Shown: positions 23,401 through 35,400 of the stretch, piece by piece
Numbering within the stretch: the first letter of the stretch is position 1
Layout: each line of letters begins with the position of its first letter
NCBI GenBank assembly: GCA_012845835.1
Contig: JABAKD010000020.1
Coordinates: forward strand, 8,395,415-8,459,414
Origin: Undaria pinnatifida
Taxonomy: Eukaryota; Sar; Phaeophyceae; Laminariales; Alariaceae
Direction: 5' to 3'
DNA length: 64,000 bases
The notes under the pieces: generated by a model
The model's database searches: none
The model's input: the letters and a program-made list of their open reading frames with translations, nothing else
Told to the model about the DNA's origin: nothing
Position numbers and translations under genes: made by a program

Positions 23401-26400
23401 TTCGTACGTACGCCGCATGCCTCTTGTTTGCCCTGGTTTTGTGAAAAAGAATAGAAGTAGACCTCGGCTGTGCGATCGAGAACCTCGTCGAAAAAAAACT
23501 CATATTTGCACGCTGTGTTTGAGGCTTCGATATCTTGTTTTCTTGTAGAAGGCTCCACGCGGCGCATTTCAACCTACTTTTGCTTGCTAGGGACGACCTT
23601 TTTTTGCGCGTCCTAGTATTCTACACGAGACCTGCGGTACGGTGCGGGCATCCCTGGCCCTACGTACGGGAACTCTGAAAACATTGCCTCGGCGGATGAA
23701 TACAGGAAGCGAAAGGCGCACTTGCGCTTGCGAAAAACGCTCTTACGAAATGCGGGCTTCAAAACCGCCAGGACATGCTCTCCCCACCGACTTGTTTTTG
23801 GTGTATTCAAGGAAAGCGGTAGTAGGGATACTGTAGTGGTTCCTCTCTTTATAGTGCAGGTTTCCTATATAGTGCATTTTGCCTCTATTATGCAGGTTGA
23901 TTCTATGGAGCCGGTTGCTTCTATAGTGCCGATTTCCCGCTATAGTTTCTATGAAATCGCGTGGCACAAATGGGAACAACCAGTCGAGTGGCAGCATGCT
24001 GTGTAAAGCCGGTGTCCGCTATATGATAGTGCGGGTACTTCCCTCTACAGTGCACATACCTGCACGATAGAGGGACGACTACTGTATACCTGGTAGCAAA
24101 GAAGGCACGCCCCACGAGCAACAAACTCTAAACGTTTGTGAGTTGCATCTCAAGTCGATGTGTGTGTTCTCCACACTACACCGATATTTTCCACCCATCT
24201 ACATCCAGCACAACCGGTGTCCGCGCCGACGCCTCCTTGATCCCCGCTGACCAACTGCAGCGCTGTTAATAGACGTATGTGTATTGTGTTGGTGATGAAC
24301 GAGGCCGAGGGGCCGTGAAGGGCGGGTGTTTCCTTCCTCGAGAGTGGTGGTGTCCCCCCTCTCTTCGTTGCTACGGAACGCTGACTATAGGCGACAGTAA
24401 CATGGTGCCCGATCGGGGACTCGGTACGCTATTGGCTAACGCCGTAATCAATTGCACCTATTTCACGTCACGAACACATTGAAGGCGGACTGTGTTAGAA
24501 ATCCCCGGAATCCTGCGCGGGTTGCACTTCCAGCCGATGACCTCCACCGACCCACGAGACTATATAGCAGTAGCTGTATTCAAGGAAAAGCTGTGTTAGC
24601 CCTCTGCCATCCTGTGCGCTAATGATGTGATGTGGACGGCCTTCTCTCCGGTGCTTGGATGGACCCGCGTGCGCCTGTGGCATCCCCAAGGCGAAAGCGA
24701 AACGAGACCAAGACGCATTCCAGAGTCAGAGAGAATGCTTGAAGACCGAAGTAGAGGTGAGGAACGCGAGTTGCGCCCATAACCTGACGCGCCCACGTTT
24801 CAGAAATACTACCAGAACAACAGTAGGGTCTCTCTCAGTAAGGCATTGGTGTGCGAGAGCAGTATGACCGCCAAATCGGGGGAAGCCGCCTTATTAAGTC
24901 CAGGTTATGAGTGCATTTCCCCAGACGCGCCAAGCGATTCTGACCGCCTTATATCGAGATACCGCCTTGTATCGGAATACCGCCTTATATTGGGATACCG
25001 CCTTTGTCAGGCCGCCTTATATCGGGATAGCGCCTCACTCAGACCGCCTTATTGGGGGATCCCCACCGACCCCCTAACCGTTCCCAGAAAGAAGAAAGAG
25101 AACGAAACTAACTGAACGAAAAATAGATCTAGATCTAGGCACGAAGTCCAAATTTGTATACAAAAATAAGTCCATGTACGTCACTTTTGCTGACACTGCG
25201 CGACGTGAAAACACCGCGGATCTATTGATAGCATTTTTTTATCGCCATTGTTTCTTTCCATTTTTTTGTGGCTGCATCCACCGTTTTGGCGACGAACAGC
25301 GTTCATGATTAGAGTGGTAGTAACAAATGGCTAAGCTCAGTACATTTCTGTGACGGCCAGCTGCGTTGTGTGTCGGCTGAGTTCGGTTGGTGGTGGAGCG
25401 AAATGTGCCGCGCTACTCAGTAGAATTTTACGGCCGTGGGACTCCGAATGAGCAAGGCAGTAGAGTGCAGGTTTGCGGTCAGCCGTCAAGAGGAAATGAG
25501 GAGGTGCGGTGTCCCCCGAAATTGCACGGGACACGACTGTTGTAGAGGTCGCCCCCGCAGCGTTCTTGTCGAGGGCGTTTTTTTCGACTATTTTTTATTA
25601 CGTCATTTCCCTCGTGACCACAGCAGTAGCAGTCTGTTAATAGTGCGTTGTTCACAATCATCGTGAAATGTGCCAGGCATACCTGGTACACACCACGAAC
25701 CGCGGCAGGACGTGTCTAACAAGAGCGTTGTGTGCAACTTCAGCGAGTCATGATCACCGTCGTGTGCCTTTCCAAAAAAGCTTTCGTCACCACGATGTGA
25801 TGACACGACGTCGTCAAGGAAAAAAAAACGCCTCTCCCTTCCCTTGGCGATATGTATACACTGGATACTGCCATGGACTAGAACGCGCCCGATATTCGGA
25901 GAATTCAGGACTTACGAGCGGTCGAATCGGCATGCCTCGCATGACTACGAAAAATTTTCGTGTTGCCCACTACAGATGAGAGACGTGTGAGGTTAGCACC
26001 TCGAGCTGTGAATCGGCACGACTTAAAAGTCACCAACTAGACCAACTAGTTAGGAAATCAGTTAGTCGCTTCCCGCTGGTGCCGACTATCCAACTTGTCG
26101 GGCTGCCCTACTTGCAAGAAGGATTATCTAACATGGGAAGCATTTTTTCTTTTCCTTTTTGACCCCTCGGGCCGGTGGGACCTGAGTAGGCGCGCTTCGC
26201 TCGCCCGACCTAAGTCGGCAAATCGGCCGGCCCTCAGTTGGGTTCATCAGTCGACTTACAGTGGGTTGTCTCACAGCACCTACCGATTAGTTATTAGTCG
26301 TGAAATCCTAACGACTCACAGCTCTATGAATACAGCTTGTTTCTTCTTGTCCCCCACCGGGCGTCCTTAAGTCGGAGTACCCACTGTGTAAAAATACACT

Positions 26401-29400
26401 TGAAAAAAAACTTGTTGTCGTTTTTGTTCTGTCAGCACATCGGCGAGGTGGAGGAACAGCTGCGGACGTCGAAGGAAGAGATGGAGAAGTGCCTGTCGGA
26501 ATACGACGAGCTTTTCCGAACCATCCAGCGCCTATCAGAAGAGCTCAACACACAAATCGCCGCCAACACAGCGGTGCAGGCAAGCAAACGAGCACCCCCC
26601 TCTTGCCGGCAGCACGCGTTAGAACTGGCAGTCAGCGCTGACTGTTGACTCAGTGGTTAGTTATGGTGTGTCTCGTGTACGTCCACCAGTATTCGACCGC
26701 AAACACGGCTAAGAAAAGCGTTTTTTGCCGGCTTTTGCACGTCAAATATTGATAGCACAAGCTTGGCAAGGCGCTTTTTCCACAAGAACGACACATTTCC
26801 CGACGACCGGTCATCGCTTCACACACGCGATGACAGCGTGACGTCATAAAATAGGGAAATTGAGTATCATTGGCGTCGACGAGCAAACACGAAGTGCATA
26901 GTTGAATCCAAATCACAAGGCCACATGTGATCTGCCGCGACTTTCCCGTCGTTGTTGTTTTTTCCGTTCTCATTGCGCAAGATTTTACTTAGTCATTCAA
27001 GAATGGTCGAAGTACGGCGGACAACTCCGATTCTGGACGCAAGGGCACATAAACCCATCCAACACCCCCCCCGCCTCCCCTTTGCCCCGTCTTTGAACCT
27101 TTTATGTGAGCTTCTCCTGGCGACTTTGTACCGGGTACCTTTTTGTGCGCCTGCTCGTACTGTGTAAATAAAAACATTACCCGTGCTGGCTATTGCTTTT
27201 TTACTTCGTCGCTTGGATAACAGTCGCTGACGCGTTTTTTTTTTATTTTCACCCTTGTCAACCCGACGGCGATCGGTGGTCCTCAGGAAGAAAACGTTAA
27301 CAAAAAGCGAGCAACGGAGGCATCGATTGCCAAGCTTAGAGCGCTCGAGAAGAGCACGCACAAAAGTAGAAGATTGAAGGATCTAGCGCAGGTGAGACTC
27401 TTGTAGGTTTTTTCTCGCTTTTGTTCTCAGCCGTGGTTCACGCGATTGGTTTCGCGGTTTTGTCCTGTCATAGCCGTAGTACATGCGGATCAGGGTCTTG
27501 GTACGGACCGCCGGCTCGTGAGATACCCCTACGCGCTACAGCGCACATGCACGTACCTTTCGCACACCGTCAAACGCGCCAAGCACGTGTGACTAGTTGC
27601 TGTAAAAACAGAGAGATTTGTTCAACCTGTTAAAACTGCCAGGGTTTGAGTGGGTCACCTTTGTGGAACTCCCCGGGGTTTGACTTGATCACCAGGCGCG
27701 CGCCACTCTCTCCGCAGTATGCGTACTATTCGCAACATGCGTATTTTTGCGCAGTGCGTTCAGTTTGCGCATTATGTGCACTGGGATACGCGCCATTTGT
27801 GCAACATACGCAGTAAGCGCAGGATGTGCAGTATGTGCAGTACGTGCAGTACGTGCAGTATGTGCAGTATGTGTGGTATGTGCAGTATGTGCGGTATGTG
27901 CAATATGTGCAGTATGCGCAGTATGTGCAGTATGTGCAATATGTGTAGTATGTACAATATACGCAGTGTGTGCAGTATGCACAATGTGCGCAGTACGTAC
28001 ATTATTTCGCAATATGTGCAATATGTGCAGCATGCGCCGTATGTGCAGTATGTGCAATATGTGTAGTATGTACAATATACGCAGTATGTGCAGTATGCAC
28101 AATGTGCGCAGTACGTACATTATTTCGCAATATGTGCAATATGTGCAGCATGCGCCGTATGTGCACTATGCCTAGTATTCACGGTATGCACAGTATGTGA
28201 AGTATTGAACAGTATGTGCAATATGCGCCCTAGGTGCAGCATGCGGAGCATGTACAATATGTACGTTGTTATAATATTTTTGTACAATATGCACGGCATG
28301 ACATATGTGTAATATGAACCATATTTGTAATATGCATAGTATATTCACTATGCGCAGTATACACGGTATGTGTCACATGTGTAATATGCTCATTAAGTGC
28401 AGTGTACGCAGTATGCGCAATACACGCAGTATGCGCAATATAAGCAGTATGCGCCACATGCGCAGTATGTGCAGGATATGCAGTGTGCGCTGTATGTGCA
28501 ATATGTGCAGTATAATAGGTGCAGTATAATAGGTGCAGTATGTGCAATATGCGCAACATGCAATGCATGCTCTTGGTGCAGTGCGGTATGCGCAGTAGAT
28601 ACGGTTCATTCTCCACGCCTTCTCGGTAGAGTGATTGCCTATTACAACGAAACAACTGTTTCTTTTCCCGCCACACTGTTTCTTTTCCCGCCACACATTT
28701 TTCATTGGGCTCAGAAAAAAATCAACGAGGCGGAGGCGAAGCGGCGCGGCTACGAGGAGGACAGGGACACTCTCAAGACAAAGATTCACACTCTCAACTC
28801 GCTAGAGTTTAAGGTGGGTGCACCCGTCAGAATGCCAATGAATGGTTACCATTACATACAAACGGTGAGAACGTTAACGTTTCCTTCTTTCTTTCTTTCT
28901 TTCTTTCTTTCTATCTTTTCTTTCATTATGTGTTTGCTTTTTTATTAGTTTGTTTTGGTTGGCCGAGCTGGTGGAGGTGGGGTGGAGACACAGCAGAGCT
29001 CTCTTTCTTTTATTGACAGGATCACCGTTTTTAACCCCCTTCAGCACAACACCCACTTTTTTTTTTTTTTTTGGGGGGGGGGGAGTAAATCAGTTGGAAA
29101 CGATGTAGATGAATGTTTGCAGCAGCAAAAGGCTTATAGCACGTAAGGCGGTGTGGTTCGTCGCTCGGAGCGTATATGAAAAGCTGCCAAAGACTCATCC
29201 CACCACCGTAGGTGTAGCAGCTTCTAAGAATTTTCTGAGCTCCTAGCGTGAGGGGCTCACTATCTCACCCGACCTAAACAAGCCTTCGAAGACATTCATT
29301 CGTTCGCGCACCCCCCGGCCAGCATCTTATGCGCGAGGCGTGCTACGCTCCTAGAGGTATACCTTTTTTTTGGCCGAAACGGTTTTCTGAATGACGCGTC

Positions 29401-32400
29401 ATCCTTGACCCGAAATCGTCGGAAAACACGCCCCCCTTAGTTTTTGCATGATGATTATCGTCGTGCACCTCGGCCGTGGGATTTCGCATCCGGAATATAC
29501 GTAATCATTTTTTTTTTTTTTGTTATCCAAACCAGATCTTGGGGAGAGGGCTTTGAGCTTCCATAAATTGAGGAAACCTCAGAAAAAAAAAAGTGGTTCT
29601 TCTCCATCACAGCACGAGTCGCGCTCATCCTAGAAAGGAATATTCTCGTAAAATTATTCGCGCGTACGTCACCGATCGATGGGAGGTTTAAACACTTGAG
29701 GCGCTCAACCGTCTAGGGATGAAAAAAAAACGTTTGGCCGAAATTGTGCAAACCTTACCGTAAGATGACTTGTTTCCACTGTAGAGGTGTCGGTATTCAC
29801 CTTTTCGGCCGTGGCGTTTTTCAAAATGACGAGAATCCCTTGCCGACATAAGCAGCACCAAAAAATCGTCCGATACTTCGTATGATGCCATTATGGCAGT
29901 TGTGCAAAAATGATGGGGGGTTTTGTACGCCTACGAGGCTCATGGGATTGTTCATCATCGGATTTATTTGCGCTCTTTTCAGTTTTCTCAAAATCCGAGA
30001 GTCCCGTTACTGAAATAGCCCAAAAGTTCGTCCGATACGCCATTCTGGTTGTGCAAAACGACGGTCTTTTTACACCTAGGCCATGGTATTGTTCATTGGA
30101 TTTGCAATTTGCATTTTTCTCCAAACGAGAATCCCTTGCCGATATAGCCCAAAATCGTGCAATATATTGTCATTCTGGTTGTTTGTGGAAAATGATGGGT
30201 TTTTGTACACCTAGGCCATGGCATTGTTCATCATCGGGTTTTCAATTTTCAATTTTCCGAAAACGAGAGTCCCTTACCGATATAGCCCAAAATTGTCCGA
30301 TACGCCATTCTGGTTGTTGTGCGAAACGATTGTCTTTTTACACCTGGGCCATGGCATTGTTCATCGAATGTGCAATTTTCAATTTTCCGAAACGAGAATC
30401 CCTTACCGATATAGCCCAAAATCGTCCGATCTAATGTCATTCTGGTTGTGCAAAAAAACGGTTTTTGTACTGGTTGTGCAAAAAGACAGTTTTTGTACAC
30501 CCAGGCCATTGACTTTGTTCATCGGGCTTGCACTTTTCAACTTTGTCAAAATGAGTTTTTTTGCCTCAAAATGAGTTTTTTTGCCTCAAAATGAGTTTTT
30601 TTTTTGCCTCAAAATGAGTTTTTTTTGCCTCAACATGATTTTTTTTTTGCCTCTAAATGAGTTTTTTTTGCCTCAAAACAAGTTTTAGCTGCCTCAAACT
30701 GATTTTTTTTTGTCTCCAAATGAGTTTTTTTTCCTTGAAAATGAGTTTTTTTTTTGCCTCAGAAGGTACAGAATTCCTCAAACTCAGGTGAGGAAGGACT
30801 CTCAGAAAACGAAAAAAACTACGGTAGGGGGGGGGGGGGGGGTCACTTTTGGGCCCTTTTTTTTTTCTTTCGCAGTGGCTCGGGGGTCACTCACGCGAGT
30901 GGCCCCCGCTGTTCCTTTTCGCGGTCTGAAGCGTTACCCTGCTGTTTCTTTTCGCGGTCTTAAGCGTTACCTCGCTGTTCCTTTTCGTAGTCTGAAGCGT
31001 TACCCCGTTGTTCCTTTTCGCGGTCTGAAGCGTTACCCCGCTGTTCCTTTTCGCGGTCTGAAGATTTACCCCGCGGTTCCTTTTCGCGGTCTCAAGCTTT
31101 TGGGGGCATTTTTTAATGTTTGCGATATAAAATCCGCAAACGCAATGGCTAGCTACGCGGCGCCCCACAAAAACAAAATCGCGTAAACAAGCAGTTTTGT
31201 CAGTGAGGGCGCAGAGTGAGTCGGTCGTGCGATTATAATAGCTCAAAACGCGGTGGCGAAAAAAGGGGGTATTGAGGACTGATTCTACGATATCCCCTCG
31301 CCCCCGCCCCCCCCGTCAAAGAACAAAAACAGCGATTTTCTTTCACGAACGTTTCATGACCGCTCGGCACGAGGAAGGATGCTCTGAGAAACACATCTAT
31401 GCGGATTTTCGTGTTTGTAAAGGATTTTTGACTATTCGAACGATGACGTCCGGGTGGTAAGGGGCGCCGGGTTTCGGGAGACGCGGCCGGGTGCTTTTGC
31501 TTCAAAACCGGCGATTTCGTTACGAAAAAGTTGCGGGGGATACCGTAGAACGGTATTAACATCCCCCCTACCGTAGCCTTTATCCAACCTCTACCGTACC
31601 GTGTACCGTACCGTGTACCGTACCGCGTACTGTACCGTGTACCGTACCGTGTGCCGTACCGTGTACCGTACCGTGTGCCGTACCGTGTGTCTGACGTTAA
31701 ACGAGAACCTGCGGCTTTGTACCGGTGTTTGTGTGCGTTTGTTTTTCAGGCTTTACTAACATTTCGTTCGCGGTGCTCATCGCGTATTTAATTTATTTTC
31801 ACTTTCCCCTCCCCCGCCCTAACTGTGGCGTTTTTGATGGGGGACGAAAAACACACACCAGGCCGGGGCGAAGAACATCGAATCTCTGAGGCGAACGGTG
31901 GGGAAGCTGAAAAGGGAGAAGGACATCCTCGACCGCAAGCACATTTCTTCAGACCGGGCCTCTTCGCTGATCTTCGATCTCTCCAAGGTATTGAATACAC
32001 TCCAAGGTGCACGCTGTATTCCAAGGTACACCGTGCCAGATAGCATACGAAAAAGAGTTTATCACGCGTGTGATACTCACTCGTGCAGAAACGCAAGAGC
32101 ATCGACGCAAAAACCAGCCCAAATGTGGGGGAGAGGGAGAAAGAAACGATGTAGGTTTCCCAACGAGGGCATCGATGGCGTACGCACATCATGCCTGATA
32201 AGGAAAGTCGTCAAACGTGGCATGGGCGCCCTTTTTATTGTTTTTCCTTCCTTTTTTTCGGGGCTTTTCACGGGTCATGACCCGGCTCGCGGGTTGGATC
32301 AGGAGGTTTTCAAAACCTCGCGGGTTGAGTCGGATCGGGTCAAGAGGTTTTCGACGAACCTCGCGGGTCGGGTCGGGTCGGGTCGGGTCGGGTCGGGTCG

Positions 32401-35400
32401 GGTCGGGTCGCGTCGGGTCAAAAGGTTTTCAAATTTCACGGATTGAGTCAGATCGCCCTGACCCGATCCGTTTCTATAAAAGTGATTTAACCCGTGAAGA
32501 GCCTTACTTTTTTTATTCTACTCTCTGGGGATGTTTATGAGCGATCGACATTGAAAATCATGGTGAAATGTTGCCAGATAGAAAACAAAATAATCCACTT
32601 GAGAATAGTTGCGCGTAGAGCCAGGCTTTCCCCGCATTTCGTTGGTCGTCTTGCCGGGCGAGGAAGGGTTTATAACCTCGACCTCTTTCTTTCCGGCACC
32701 AAAGTCGTTCTACCCACATATGACACCCAAGCGCGGTCGATTCTTCCGAAACGTATCCGCCGGCATCCCCAAATAGGTAATCAAGTGGCTACAATAATAG
32801 TGCCTAAAACGAAATGCCATTTTGCAAGCGTCATGACCCGCCCCGGAAACACCTCAAGGGTCGACTCGGGTCGGGTCAGGAGGTTTTCGAAATGTTGCGC
32901 GTTGGATCGGGTCGGGTCGGGTCGGGTCGGGTCGGGTCGGGTCGGGTCGGACCACCCTAACCCGATCCGACCCGCGAGAAGTGACATGACCCGCGAATAA
33001 GCCTTGCAAAAAAAGCATCAAGACGGGAAGCTTACCGAGTTACGTGAACTCGAGAAAAAATAATGCCGTCTGCTTCGGTCGAATACTACAGTGTATACTG
33101 TATACGATGCCTGACGAGACGCGGTAGTTGATTATCGGTGTCTACCGGTCAACCTAAAGCTAGAGCTCTGTCAAAAAGCACCAGGCGTTGCCAAAAGAAA
33201 AACTTCGACAGTACCTGTATCATCACGGTAAAAAGTGTGCGTTGGTTGGTTGATGCCTGTCCATCGCAAGCGCCCTTACCAAGCGCCAAGTTAAACCTGT
33301 CTCGATATCTCCTGTAAATACGGGTACAGTACCACCACAACGAATGTTGATTCAATTATTCAACCCTCGGCCCCTTTAGACCACCGACAAAAAAAAACGA
33401 AAAAAAAAATTGAAAAAAAAAAAAACGTGCCCCCCACGCACCCCAGGCGAATGAAAGCACCCTGAGAAACTTGTCGGTCGACCGAGAGGCCATGAAGCAG
33501 AGCATCAAAGGCCTGAGAGCGAACATAGAGCAGCTAGCGGGGGAACGTGAGCGGGCGGAAAATGATTCGCTGGAGCACACTCGGAGGTGGCAGGAGCGGG
33601 TAGAGGAGCTCAAGTCGCAGGGAATTCAGGTGAGGTCAAAAGCCATGACGGCGGTTTTCCATACCCGCATTCTCACCGTCAAGTTTTGTTGTTCTCGCAT
33701 CGACTCATCATCGTCATGGTCGAGAGTAGGTCTTCATAGGACAGGCTCCAGTGAGTCTAGAGTGGAAAAAAAAAACCCAAGAAAAACGATAGAAACAAAC
33801 CAAAAGTTGTACACGTATGCTGGTGTATTGTAGCTGAAGCAAGTCGAGTCGCGTATGCGTCAGCCAAAAAAAAAAGAAAATAAAAAGAAGCGGAATCGGA
33901 AGCCAGCATCATACACACACCCCAGTAACACGCGCGATCAGAGTAACACACACAGCTTGCAAAGTTGAGCTTCGACGAAATCTTCGATCTCACAGCTGGA
34001 GCGTATTTTGTTTTTCATGATGTAGGCCACTCGCGCGAACGGCTCTGTGCCTCGCTCCAAAGCGGACAACTATTTTTTAGCAGGCGCGAGCGTAAGCGTG
34101 ACAAGCCATTCCAAGGCCGCCGTGGACATAGCGAGGCCAAAAAACACAACATCTTTTGTGAGGTGGTTTCAAAGAGATGGGGGCAGCCGCTCTGGTGCGA
34201 ACCCCACAAGTGACCCTTGTGGTCGTGACGCGGTTTCGTCGTGTTTTGGTTGTTTTGCCGCACAAAAAAACAACGCTCCACTGCTGCCTGACCTGGGGAG
34301 ACCAAGCGCCGCCGTCAACTGTGAGGATGCGTTGCGTCATGCAGGTACATGACGTACCTGGTTCCAGGGAGGGGGACCCGTAAATCCACCGCGTGCAAAA
34401 CCTTGTGTGTCCAAGACGAAAATATAAATGTTTTTTTTTGTGCGCCGTGTAGAGTTGGATCAGAACGCCCGAAACGCATGCTGTAGTGCAAAACAAGTTT
34501 TTTTTTTTGTCGTCCGCCTAGAGGGCGTTTTTGTTTTCGCTTCGAATTCCGGGGGGTGGGTTTCGCAAAGTTTGGAAAGGGGGACAAAAACGCGTGGAAA
34601 AGCTAAAGAAAAACCAACTACAGCCACCGCCCTTGGAGCCGGTCGAGCAACACCGACCAGAACCAGACGAGTTCATACTTTCGTCTTGTCCTCTCCCGAT
34701 GTGAGAAGATGAAACTTGATTGACATACAAGACACAAGAGCAGAACCCTCCAAATTCCTCACGAGCGACCAACAATGCACCTTGTTTTTCGCGACAAAAC
34801 CCCTGAATGCCGCGACGCTTACGTTGTGTACTCCTCGTATGCTCAGCTATATTATATAGAGTACGAGCATATCGCCAGCCTTGCACGTTTCCCCCTCTAT
34901 ACGAGATCGTGTGCCACTGCTTTGTGACGTAACCTTTCAAACTGCAGTGTTAAGATACGGCCTCGAAAGGCCACAGACAGGTGATTATCCGAATTTGAGA
35001 TCGGTATGGATGGGCTTCGTGTGATAATGTTGGCGTTTTGTATTCGGCAAAGTTAGGAAGTAGATCGGAGGCACGGTGCCTCCGATCTCAGAAGCTATCC
35101 CGGGCTCTGTCTGGTGGAAACGAATAAAGCAAATCCCCACCTTTAATTTGACAGCAGCTTGCAAGAGGCTGAAGGCACACTTACTTACTACCCTGCAAGC
35201 GCTTCGGCATACACAAACGAACACATCGATCTCGCTTTGTTTTCCCCCTTGTGTAGGTAGTCGTGTACCGTTGTATTGAGACTTAAGGCACGCCACCCTG
35301 CATCCTCTTTGGCCTATAGAACAAGCGTGTCGGTTCCATGTTTTTCCGCCCGGTACGGAGCCATGCGCCGTTATTTTACATGTTTTTCACTCATCGACAC

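Noticed and set aside
27689-28694. Overlapping 115-143 codon frames on both strands with MCSM or HTAH repeats
   Set aside because: Explained by the 9-bp TATGTGCAG minisatellite. Only the piece at 28715-28813 is coding, as CFAP58 exon 10.
32217-33000. Plus-strand frames reading VGSGRVGSGRVG
   Set aside because: Period-5 GGGTC arrays read as 15-base peptide repeats; not coding.
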